Assembly: GCA_903911925.1 (NCBI GenBank)
Contig: CAIWFH010000065.1
Coordinates: 1-64,000, forward strand
Reading direction: 5' to 3'
From: an uncultured Acidobacteriaceae bacterium
GTDB lineage: Bacteria > Acidobacteriota > Terriglobia > Terriglobales > Acidobacteriaceae
Length of the DNA stretch: 64,000 nucleotides
The position numbers and the translations under genes were made by a program. Position 1 is the first letter of the stretch. Every line of letters begins with the position of its first letter. A model generated the notes under the pieces. It had not been told where the DNA came from and searched no databases. It worked only from the letters and a program-made list of their open reading frames with translations. Positions 24,653 through 31,902 of the stretch are shown here, piece by piece.

Positions 24653-24698
24653 ATAAAATCACGCAAGCAAGCACGATGCAATTGGACAATGGTATCGG
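24653..24698 (-). promoter_or_regulatory. Shared-type promoter, copy D (egtB)
   Basis: Read toward egtB: CCGATACCATTGTCC, -35-like TTGCAT (24681-24676), 17 bp, and TGA-TTTTAT (24658-24653) as -10. Expected start is about 24646, 54 bases before the ATG. The box is identical to copy E. Confidence 0.6.
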
Positions 24699-24760
24699 CA
24701 ATTTGCGGATTGCCTCATTTGCGTTCTGGGCATTTGCCGCGAACGGATCCCGCGCCAACG

Positions 24761-24806
24761 CCGATACCATTGTCCAATTGATTCGACGCCGCACCTCGGG
24801 TGTAAT
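24761..24806 (+). promoter_or_regulatory. Shared-type promoter, copy E (quinone oxidoreductase)
   Basis: CCGATACCATTGTCCAATTG at 24761-24780 is followed by -35 TTGATT (24778-24783), exactly 17 bp, and GGG-TGTAAT (24801-24806). Expected start is near 24813. Confidence 0.65.
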
Positions 24807-24901
24807 CGCTCCATCGGGGCAGATTAGGCCGATCGGGCGATACCAACAGTATCCCGGACCAAGGGCAGTGAGTGTTTGCGCACAGTGGTAGGAGATGAGT
24901 C

Positions 24902-25807
24902 ATGAAAGCAATTGTTGTCCATGAATATGGCGGTCCTGAAGTGCTGAAGTTCGAGGAGTACCCTGCCCCCGTTCCGGGTACTGGAGAAGTGCTGGTGCAA
25001 GTCGCCGCGGCGAGCGTGAATCCGATCGACTACAAACGGCGTGCTGGATTAACGAAGGATTTTTATCCAATGCACTTTCCGGGCCTTATAGGTGTCGATA
25101 TGGCCGGAACGGTGGTCCAGGTTGGACCGGGAGTTGAAACTTTTACGTCCGGCAACCGGGTGTTCGCCATGGCGGATAACACGTATGCCGAACTCTGCGT
25201 GGTGAAGGCTGACATTCTAGCGGATGTTCCAGCGGGTCTTGATCTGATCGAAGCGGCGGCTCTGCCGCTGGTAACGACGACCGGCAACCAGCTTCTTTCA
25301 GCTACCGGAATCAAAGCGGGCCGGGGGGTTATGGTCGTAGGCGCTGTCGGAAATGTCGGGCGTTCTGCCGTATTCACGGCGAAACAACGCGGGGCAACTG
25401 TGATCGCGGGAGTTTTGAAGCGGCAGATGGATGAGGCGAAAACTGTTGGCGCAGATCAGATCGTCGCAACCGACGACGATACCGCGATTGCCAACCTTCC
25501 GCCGCTCGATGCCATTGCGGATGCGGTCGGCGGAAAGACAGCCGAGAAACTGCTTGCCAAAGTCAAGCCAGGAGGAGTGTTTGCTTCGGTTCTCGGCGCA
25601 CCGCAAAATGCTGCGATGTATCCATCTGTAAAGGTAGTGCCCGTCTTCTCGAAATTCAACAGGGAAACGCTTGAGTTCATGGCCGAAGCGGTCCGAGATG
25701 GAAAGCTCGTAATCCCGATTAGCGAGAGACTGCCGCTCAGTGAAGCGGCCGAGGCGCAAGCAGCGGCAGAGAAGGGCGGCATCGGGAAGATCTTGCTCGT
25801 GCCCTGA
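24902..25807 (+). CDS. NADPH:quinone oxidoreductase-like protein (MDR family)
   Basis: This 301-residue medium-chain reductase has the N-terminal GroES-like fold (MKAIVVHEYGGPEVLKFEEYP, VNPIDYKRRAG) and a nucleotide-binding VVGAVGNVGRSAVFTAK near 142. It lacks the cysteine-rich structural zinc loop, as in zeta-crystallin and QOR types. It probably reduces quinones or enones with NADPH, protecting against reactive electrophiles. It is led by a shared-type promoter and followed after 37 bp by the UBP zinc-finger gene. Confidence 0.9.
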   Translation: MKAIVVHEYGGPEVLKFEEYPAPVPGTGEVLVQVAAASVNPIDYKRRAGLTKDFYPMHFPGLIGVDMAGTVVQVGPGVETFTSGNRVFAMADNTYAELCVVKADILADVPAGLDLIEAAALPLVTTTGNQLLSATGIKAGRGVMVVGAVGNVGRSAVFTAKQRGATVIAGVLKRQMDEAKTVGADQIVATDDDTAIANLPPLDAIADAVGGKTAEKLLAKVKPGGVFASVLGAPQNAAMYPSVKVVPVFSKFNRETLEFMAEAVRDGKLVIPISERLPLSEAAEAQAAAEKGGIGKILLVP

Positions 25808-25844
25808 ACTCTCGGCAGACATCCAACATATAGAGGAAATCGAA

Positions 25845-26198
25845 ATGCAGAGGGATCGCCACGGATTTAACCTTGCTTCAAAACCGAGCGGTGATGGATG
25901 TGTCGAGTGCCTGGCGTCGCCGGACGGTTGGTGGTTTCATCTTCGCCGTTGTGCGGAGTGCGGGCACATCGGGTGCTGTGACAGTTCTCCAAGTCAGCAC
26001 GCATCAAAGCACGCTGAAGCCACAGGGCACCCCATCATAGCCAGCTTCGAGCCTGGCGAGAACTGGTTTTTCGATTACGAAAAGCAGCAGATGATCAAAG
26101 GTGTGGAGTTACTTCCGCCGCACGCGCATCCTCGGAACCAGTCAACACCCGGGCCTGCCGGAAAGGTGCCAGCCAACTGGGAATCGCTTCTGAACTAG
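25845..26198 (+). CDS. UBP-type zinc finger protein
   Basis: This 117-residue protein has a single ZnF-UBP domain at about 12-75. The pattern is CVEC, then CAECGHIGCCD and spaced histidines (QHASKHAEATGHP), followed by the WFFDY segment usual in this domain. In eukaryotes the fold binds the ubiquitin C-terminus; in bacteria stand-alone copies are common but their role is unclear. The ATG at 25845 follows AGAGGAAA at a good distance and was preferred to longer frames overlapping the upstream gene. It is likely co-transcribed with its neighbours. Confidence 0.88.
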   Translation: MQRDRHGFNLASKPSGDGCVECLASPDGWWFHLRRCAECGHIGCCDSSPSQHASKHAEATGHPIIASFEPGENWFFDYEKQQMIKGVELLPPHAHPRNQSTPGPAGKVPANWESLLN

Positions 26199-26225
26199 GC
26201 GCCAACAAGAATTTCTCAGAGTCAA

Positions 26226-26582
26226 ATGCATGCAATGAGTATTCGGATCAAACGGGTTTACAAAGAGCCGAACGCGGAAGACGGAACGCGAATTCTTGTG
26301 GACCGGCTCTGGCCGCGAGGCCTGACGAAGGAAAAGGCGAGGGTAGATCTCTGGCTCAAGGATGTGGCGCCAAGCACGAACCTTCGAAAGTGGTTCGGCC
26401 ACGATCCCGCCAAATGGACGGAATTCCAGGCGCGCTACCGCGAGGAATTGAAGAGCGACAACGAGCAAATCTCCCTTCTAAGAAAGGAAGCTGCCAAGGG
26501 GACAGTTACTCTCGTCTATGGCGCCAGAGACCAACAACACAACGAGGCCGTGGTCTTGCAAAAACTCCTCAACTCGCGGTGA
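26226..26582 (+). CDS. DUF488-family protein
   Basis: This 118-residue protein has the typical DUF488 segments [46 protein letters not shown] and [17 protein letters not shown]. The family is widespread and of unknown function; many members sit among stress or metal-response genes. ATG 26226 and the nearby in-frame ATG 26235 are both possible starts. It is 27 bp after the zinc-finger gene and ends 80 bp from the convergent DoxX gene. Confidence 0.87.
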   Translation: MHAMSIRIKRVYKEPNAEDGTRILVDRLWPRGLTKEKARVDLWLKDVAPSTNLRKWFGHDPAKWTEFQARYREELKSDNEQISLLRKEAAKGTVTLVYGARDQQHNEAVVLQKLLNSR

Positions 26583-26662
26583 ATTGTCCCTTCTGACGAG
26601 TTCAGGCTCGCCATCCTGAAGCGCGGCTCTGTGCGGGAAGTTCACGAAGTTTGGTCGATCAT

Positions 26663-27136
26663 TCACTCCCGCAACCTGCCGGCGAGCCAGTAATCGGCGC
26701 TGAACCTTCCCGGGCCAAAGCAGATAAGGCAAATGAAGAGGAGCACATACAGAACTTCCGGAAGGTAGAGAAGATCATCGAGCCAATTAGGAAACGAAGA
26801 TCCTTTAGGCAAGGCGGAAAGCTTGGTGGTCAGGATGGCAACGAGCATATCGGCCAGCAGAGCCATGCAGACAGGGCTTGAAACAAGCCCCACGGTCAGC
26901 AGGAATCCGCCCACAAACTCGACTCCCGATACGAAATAAGCCGTCACGTGGGGAAACGGGACATTGGCTCCAACGAGCGTTTCGTACATGGTTCGCATCC
27001 TGCCCGCGACAAATAACTTGTTCGTCCCGGAGATAGCGAAGAACAGCCCGATTGAAACACGTACCAGCAGGATCGCATACTGTTCCAAATCGCTACTGCC
27101 CAGCAACGCAAACTGGACCACCCGTTTCCAATCCAT
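26663..27136 (-). CDS. DoxX-family membrane protein
   Basis: This 157-residue protein has four membrane helices: YAILLVRVSIGLFFAISGTNKL, TAYFVSGVEFVGGFLLTVGL, VCMALLADMLVAILTT and VLYVLLFICLICFGPG. The pattern is that of DoxX/SURF4-like proteins. Family members work with oxidoreductases and thiol-stress proteins in several bacteria. It stands alone behind the shared-type promoter at 27257-27302, which fits a role in redox stress. Confidence 0.87.
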   Translation of the reverse strand: MDWKRVVQFALLGSSDLEQYAILLVRVSIGLFFAISGTNKLFVAGRMRTMYETLVGANVPFPHVTAYFVSGVEFVGGFLLTVGLVSSPVCMALLADMLVAILTTKLSALPKGSSFPNWLDDLLYLPEVLYVLLFICLICFGPGRFSADYWLAGRLRE

Positions 27137-27256
27137 CTCTCCTGCCCCTCCAACCGAGGATTTGCTCTAGCCACACCCTGTATCGCGCAAATTCGGCTTC
27201 TCTGTGCTCGTCTGCGGTTCTTCCCAAGTCCCGGGCGAGTCATTATTCAACGATTG

Positions 27257-27302
27257 ATTAGGCCAGAACAGAATGTGCCTCGCAATTGGACATTGGTATT
27301 GC
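27257..27302 (-). promoter_or_regulatory. Shared-type promoter, copy F (DoxX)
   Basis: Read toward the gene: GCAATACCAATGTCCAATTG, -35-like TTGCGA (27285-27280), 17 bp, extended -10 TGG-CCTAAT (27262-27257). Expected start is about 27250, giving a leader of some 114 bases. Confidence 0.6.
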
Positions 27303-27427
27303 CAATGCATTGATTTCAACGGCAGTACTCTCGCGCCTCGGACATTTGGCGTTCGCCGTCCGGCTGGTTCCGGAAATCAATCAAAACGAAAGAGGCATAT
27401 TCCCGCACGCCGGATGCAAAATTGTGG

Positions 27428-27474
27428 CCGATACCTTTGTCCTATTGCTTTACTCTCCTGGCGTCTGGCTTAAT
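27428..27474 (+). promoter_or_regulatory. Shared-type promoter, copy G (P460)
   Basis: CCGATACCTTTGTCCTATTG at 27428-27447, -35-like TTGCTT (27445-27450), 18 bp, extended -10 TGG-CTTAAT (27469-27474). Expected start is near 27481, 55 bases before the ATG. Confidence 0.65.
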
Positions 27475-27535
27475 GGCACCATTCGAGATGACCGATGATT
27501 CGACTCGAAAGCTTGCTTGTTAGGGAGAACAAACC

Positions 27536-28117
27536 ATGCCTGATCTTTTGAAGAAATCAGTGGCGCACGAGCAACAAGCACGCACAGCCCAGAAACGTCA
27601 CGTCGCATTTGCCCTCATGATCGCAATGGCTCTCCTCGCCATCGCCACTGGTTATGCGCAAGACAAGTATTCGCTGAAATCGCCGGGCGGGATAGCGTTC
27701 TCCGACTTCCGGGGATACGAAGACTGGCCTGTCGTTTCGTCCGCCCGCACCGTTGAAGTTCTCAAGGTAATCGTCGGCAATCCTGGAATGATTAAGGCGT
27801 TCAAGGCTGGCGTTCCCTTGAACGGGCAAGTTTTCCCGGATGGCTCCATGATCGTGAAGCTCCAGTGGAAACCGAAGAAGAGCACGGATGCCCCGTTCGC
27901 TGTGGATGTGCCGGATGTCTTCAAGCAAGCCTTCGTCATGGAAAAGGACAGCAAGAGATTTCCTAAAACCGGCGGATGGGGATACGCCGTGTTCAACTAC
28001 GACTCCGCATCGAACAAGTACACGGCCGATCCCACAAGTCTTGCAGACTGCGGAAACACGTGCCACACGGTCGTCAAGGCGAAGGACTATATCTTCCACC
28101 CGTACCAGACGCGCTGA
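27536..28117 (+). CDS. Exported cytochrome P460-family protein with CX3CH haem site
   Basis: This 193-residue protein has a long N-terminus with a hydrophobic export segment at 23-41 (VAFALMIAMALLAIATGYA). A P460 domain follows: FRGYEDWPVVSSA, FPDGSMIVKLQWK, KTGGWGYAVFNY. The haem site reads C-G-N-T-C-H, with three residues between the cysteines instead of two. CX3CH sites need special care in haem attachment. The candidate cross-linking Lys on the IVKLQW strand is present, unlike the other P460 of the window. AGGGAGA precedes the ATG. It is followed by the DNA glycosylase gene. Confidence 0.87.
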   Translation: MPDLLKKSVAHEQQARTAQKRHVAFALMIAMALLAIATGYAQDKYSLKSPGGIAFSDFRGYEDWPVVSSARTVEVLKVIVGNPGMIKAFKAGVPLNGQVFPDGSMIVKLQWKPKKSTDAPFAVDVPDVFKQAFVMEKDSKRFPKTGGWGYAVFNYDSASNKYTADPTSLADCGNTCHTVVKAKDYIFHPYQTR

Positions 28118-28138
28118 ACCGCGCCTCCCCAGCACTCA

Positions 28139-28765
28139 GTGCAGATCGCGCCACATCCCGTCCATGAAGTCCAGTTGCTGTCACGGGCCAGCTTGCCAGG
28201 CGATACGACAGAGCTGGCCCACTACCTCATCGGGAAAACCATTGTGCGCAAGACAGGGCGAAACAGGATGAGCGGTCGCATTGTCGAGACAGAAGCCTAC
28301 CCACCAGGTGACGCAAGCGGTCATGCTTATCGTGGGCGAACGGCCAGGAACCAGTCGCTGTTCCTGGGCCGAGGGTTTGCCTATGTGTATTTCATTTATG
28401 GAATTTCTTACATGCTCAACGTGACTGCTGAATATCCGGGAGTCGGCGCAGGAGTGCTGCTGCGCGCCATTGAGCCTATTGATGGAATCAAAAAGATGAA
28501 ACGGCTCCGCAAGACCGACAGGCTCAGAGATTTGGCGAGAGGGCCGGGACGGCTTGCCGCTGCATTGGAGATCGACCGGCGTTTGGATGGCGTTGACCTG
28601 TGTTCCTATGGCCCTCTTTGGCTTGGGACTGCGGTTCGAGAGACAGCGCACATAGGCGCAACTGTGCGCATCGGCATCACACGCGAAGTGGATCGCCCGC
28701 TCCGTTTTTACGAGGCAGGCAACCCGTTCGTGAGCGGCCCCCTCAATCAGATAAGAGGTCGCTAG
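28139..28765 (+). CDS. 3-methyladenine DNA glycosylase (AAG/MPG family)
   Basis: This 208-residue enzyme removes alkylated purines from DNA. It has the AAG-type segments GRIVETEAYPPGD (with the catalytic Glu), HAYRGRTARNQSLF, YVYFIYGISYMLNV and ARGPGRLAAALEI. Length matches bacterial members. The start is GTG 28139; the first in-frame ATG would remove the first 43 residues of the domain. It lies 21 bp after the P460 gene and 19 bp before the next gene, so DNA repair is co-expressed with redox proteins. Confidence 0.9.
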   Translation: MQIAPHPVHEVQLLSRASLPGDTTELAHYLIGKTIVRKTGRNRMSGRIVETEAYPPGDASGHAYRGRTARNQSLFLGRGFAYVYFIYGISYMLNVTAEYPGVGAGVLLRAIEPIDGIKKMKRLRKTDRLRDLARGPGRLAAALEIDRRLDGVDLCSYGPLWLGTAVRETAHIGATVRIGITREVDRPLRFYEAGNPFVSGPLNQIRGR

Positions 28766-28784
28766 CCTTGCCTATCCACCGCTC

Positions 28785-30488
28785 ATGAAATCCCAATGCG
28801 GTTGCAGGGGAATTGGACAAATGTTGCCATCGATCAACACGCCCAGCCAGCAAGCGGAGGCTTTCCCCGTTCTTACGCCTGCACAGATCGCCCGCATCCG
28901 GCCCCATGCCAATGCGCGGTCAGTCGAGGCCGGAGAGATTCTTATCGAACCCGGCAAGTTCGGCATGGCTTGTTTTGTAGTGATCTCAGGAAGACTTGAC
29001 ATCGCAATGCCGGGGCTTTCCGATGAGAAAGTGTTTGTGACCTATAGCCCCGGCCAATTCTCCGGAGACGTTGTTTTGATCTCGGGGACCCGCTCTCTTG
29101 CGCGCGGGCAGGTGGGCGAGTCGGGGGAGTTTCTTGAAGTAAGCGCTGATGCGCTGCGCATGTTGATTGCTAAGGATGCCGAGCTGAGCGATATCTTCAT
29201 GCGTGCATTCCTCCTGCGCCGTGTCGCACTGATTTCTGAAGGCCTGGGTAATGTGATTGTGCTAGGATCGCGGCATTCATCGAATACTCTGCGACTGCGC
29301 GAGTTCCTCACCCGCAACAGCCATCCCCATAGCTTTGTAGATCTCGACAGCAATGAAGCATCGCAGGAACTTCTGGATCGCTTCAACATAGAGCCAAAGG
29401 ACATTCCCGTTGTGATTTGCAGCGGAAAGAGCGTTTTGCGAAATCCGACAAATCAGCAACTGGCGGAGTGTCTCGGGTTCGCGGGCCAAACAGGCAAATC
29501 CCGCATTCAGGATGTTGCGATTGTGGGCGCTGGTCCGGCAGGCTTGGCTGCGGCCGTATACGCGGCTTCCGAAGGCCTCGACGCTGTCGTCATCGAATCC
29601 GAGTTCCCCGGTGGTCAGGCAGGCGCGAGTTCAAAAATCGAGAACTATGTCGGCTTCCCGATGGGCATCTCCGGACAGGAATTGGCAGGCCGCGCGATCA
29701 TGCAAGCAGAAAAATTTGGCGCGCGGATGATGGTCGGGGAAAAGGTGGTGAAGATCGGATGGGAGCAGCCGTATCAGCTCACCCTGGAGAACGGCGGGCT
29801 CATCGATGCGCGGAGCATTGTTATCGCCATCGGCGCTCAGTACAACAAGCCAAACGTCGAGAACCTCGAGCGGTTCGAGGGGCAGGGCATCTACTACGCC
29901 GCCACATTCATGGAAGCTCAACTTTGCGGGGGCGAAGAGATCATCGTCGTTGGCGGCGGCAACTCCGCCGGTCAGGCAGCGGTCTTCTTGTCAGAGTCGG
30001 TGCGCAGGGTCCACATGCTGGTTCGCGGCAAAGAGTTGTCTGAAACTATGTCGCGTTATCTCATTCAGCGAATTGTCGAGAATCCGGTCATTGAACTGAA
30101 TCTCCAAACAGAGATTGTTGCGCTGGCAGGCGATTCGCACCTGGAACGGGTCACGTGGCTGAACAGGGCCACGGGCCAACAGACTGTTCATGACATCGGC
30201 CATGTGTTCGTGATGGCAGGTGCGTCGCCGCGCACGGATTGGTTGCGTGGAAGTCTTGCCCTCGATAAGCAAGGGTTCATCCTCACCGGCCGGGATCTGG
30301 ATCCGGTTTTGGACAGCGCGCCAATTCGATGGCCGCTCAGCCGGCCTCCGCAGATGCTTGAAACCAGCCTGCCTGCAGTTTTTGCCGTCGGAGATATTCG
30401 TTCCGGAAACGTGAAGCGCGTTGCATCTGCCGTGGGCGAGGGGTCAATCTCGATCCACCTCGTGCAAAGCGCATTGGCGGCGATGTAG
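28785..30488 (+). CDS. Cyclic-nucleotide-domain thioredoxin-reductase-like flavoprotein
   Basis: This 567-residue protein has three parts. Residues 28-145 are a cNMP-binding/CRP-like domain (GEILIEPGKFGMACFVVISGRLDI). Residues 155-235 are a glutaredoxin-like fold without an active CxxC (VIVLGSRHSSNTLRLREFL). Residues 245-560 are a thioredoxin-reductase-like flavoprotein (VAIVGAGPAGLAAAVYAA, IIVVGGGNSAGQAA, VFAVGDIR). The usual CATC redox pair is replaced by AATF, so it cannot reduce disulfides in the normal way. Similar fusions occur in many bacteria without a firm function. It closes the P460 transcript and ends before the strong terminator. Confidence 0.88.
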   Translation: MKSQCGCRGIGQMLPSINTPSQQAEAFPVLTPAQIARIRPHANARSVEAGEILIEPGKFGMACFVVISGRLDIAMPGLSDEKVFVTYSPGQFSGDVVLISGTRSLARGQVGESGEFLEVSADALRMLIAKDAELSDIFMRAFLLRRVALISEGLGNVIVLGSRHSSNTLRLREFLTRNSHPHSFVDLDSNEASQELLDRFNIEPKDIPVVICSGKSVLRNPTNQQLAECLGFAGQTGKSRIQDVAIVGAGPAGLAAAVYAASEGLDAVVIESEFPGGQAGASSKIENYVGFPMGISGQELAGRAIMQAEKFGARMMVGEKVVKIGWEQPYQLTLENGGLIDARSIVIAIGAQYNKPNVENLERFEGQGIYYAATFMEAQLCGGEEIIVVGGGNSAGQAAVFLSESVRRVHMLVRGKELSETMSRYLIQRIVENPVIELNLQTEIVALAGDSHLERVTWLNRATGQQTVHDIGHVFVMAGASPRTDWLRGSLALDKQGFILTGRDLDPVLDSAPIRWPLSRPPQMLETSLPAVFAVGDIRSGNVKRVASAVGEGSISIHLVQSALAAM

Positions 30489-30577
30489 CATTTCGGCGCC
30501 TTCGCTTTTGTGGCAGCCGGCAGTTTAGCCGAGCGCAACGGGAGCGATTGTTCCCTGCGTCGTGGCAGTCTGCAAAC

Positions 30578-30620
30578 AAAAAAAGGGGGGCGGAGCGCAC
30601 CAGCGCTCCGCCCCCTTTTT
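30578..30620. terminator. Strong bidirectional rho-independent terminator
   Basis: A perfect 13-bp stem (30586-30598 with 30603-30615) has an ACCA loop. It is followed by TTTTT on the plus strand, and the A-run at 30578-30584 gives a T-run on the minus strand. It ends both the rightward flavoprotein and the leftward TonB-like gene. Confidence 0.92.
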
Positions 30621-30631
30621 GCCTCTGCTGC

Positions 30632-31648
30632 TCAGTAAAGCCGGAAGTTGACCTCGACCGTAATCATTACGGGCACAGGCGTTTTTCCGTCTTTCATGGC
30701 CGGCTTGAACTTGTATTTTCTGACAGCTTCCAGTGCCTTTTCGTCCAGGCCCATACCGAGCGCGCGGACAACGCGCGGATTTTGCGGGTTGCCTTGCGCA
30801 TCCACAATGACCTGAATAAGGCAAACCCCTTGGTATTTGGCGCGCCGCGCCTCGTCTGAGAACTCCGCCTCGACGCTGTTCAGTGCAACGGGCCCTGTGA
30901 CCGATCCGCCGATGTGATACAAGCCTCCGCCGGTGTTGCCGCCGCTTCCTGGGCCGTAGCCGTTTCCGCTTCCCGATCCCAGGCCGCCGCCCGAGCCTGA
31001 ACCCATTCCGCCGCCCGAGCCTGACCCGTTCGAGTCCAGCTTCACATTGGCCGAGTTCTTCATGCCGATATTCGGCAGCATCGGATTGTCAGGCAGAATT
31101 ATGTTCTTCTGCACATCGATGGCCGCGTCCATGGCCAGTTTTGGCTTGTCCACCGTCTGAACCTGGGGCGGAACAGCTGGATTCTTCTCAAGCTTGGGCA
31201 GTTTTCCCTTGATAGGGTCCACGATGCTGTGGTCTCCGCCGCCACCGCCGCCGCCCGCCGATGAACTTGCCTTGGGAGCCTTAAACTCGCCTACGTCAAT
31301 ATCGGTGGCGATCAGATGCTTTTCTTCCGCAATCTTGATGATTTGCTTGCCGACAAAAAGCAGCAAAAATGCGACCAGCGCACCGTTGACTGTTATGGAG
31401 ATGCCGATGGCCCACGGGTTGCGCTTGACGGCCATCCGGTCCGGCACCGGGATCGGCGTGGAAGTCAGTTGAAGTGGCGGAAGTTTGGGCGGGAAAAAGA
31501 CGTCCCGGATGCTCTCATAGAGTCCTGTCCAGAGAGACTCCTCGCCAAACCCCGTTCCAAGAAAAGAAGAGTCAAGTTCGAGTCCGCCGTTATTGGCGGG
31601 CAGAACTCCGGGCTCGGCGTCTTGGTGGGTTAGGATGTCGTCTGCCAT
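30632..31648 (-). CDS. TonB-like energy transducer with glycine-rich linker
   Basis: This 338-residue protein has a cytoplasmic N-terminus, one membrane helix near 77-100 (WAIGISITVNGALVAFLLLFVG), a periplasmic linker rich in Gly and Ser (about 215-250), and a C-terminal TonB domain (EFSDEARRAKYQGVCLIQVIVD, LDEKALEAVRKYKFKPA). It would pass proton-motive force to outer-membrane receptors. Such Gly-rich TonB proteins are common in acidobacteria. ATG 31648 was chosen; a start at 31801 is possible. The terminator at 30578-30620 follows it. Confidence 0.88.
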   Translation of the reverse strand: MADDILTHQDAEPGVLPANNGGLELDSSFLGTGFGEESLWTGLYESIRDVFFPPKLPPLQLTSTPIPVPDRMAVKRNPWAIGISITVNGALVAFLLLFVGKQIIKIAEEKHLIATDIDVGEFKAPKASSSAGGGGGGGDHSIVDPIKGKLPKLEKNPAVPPQVQTVDKPKLAMDAAIDVQKNIILPDNPMLPNIGMKNSANVKLDSNGSGSGGGMGSGSGGGLGSGSGNGYGPGSGGNTGGGLYHIGGSVTGPVALNSVEAEFSDEARRAKYQGVCLIQVIVDAQGNPQNPRVVRALGMGLDEKALEAVRKYKFKPAMKDGKTPVPVMITVEVNFRLY

Positions 31649-31902
31649 GTTTGCTGCTGAGTTTTCTGTCGCCTGCCGCTCCGATTCCTGTCTGGAAGGG
31701 AGCCCGCGTTCTTCCCGGACCATCCATCCATTATGCTCGACAGTACCCGCTTGTGTCTCCCCTTTCGGGATCTCATATTCCGGCCTCGACACAATTCCCA
31801 TAAACAATAGACGAGCAAGGTCCGCGGTTGTCACGGAAAATTTCAGCACCCGGCCATTTACACTAAGAAATGAACAAGTTCGCACCAACCCAGGGAGTGA
31901 CG

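Larger units (their letters stand above)
24593..24901. other. Divergent control region, egtB / quinone oxidoreductase
   Basis: This 309-bp gap holds two identical copies of the 20-bp box on opposite strands (24679-24698 and 24761-24780), each followed by its own -35 and -10 toward the nearest gene. No coding sequence is supported here. Confidence 0.6.
27137..27535. other. Divergent control region, DoxX / P460
   Basis: This 399-bp gap has two shared-type promoters, at 27257-27302 toward doxX and 27428-27474 toward P460. I see no gene between them. Confidence 0.55.

Noticed and set aside
24830..24857. CGATACCAACAGTATCCCGGACC as a further shared box
   Set aside because: The GATACC half is present, but spacing to the second half is wrong by three bases and no -10 follows.
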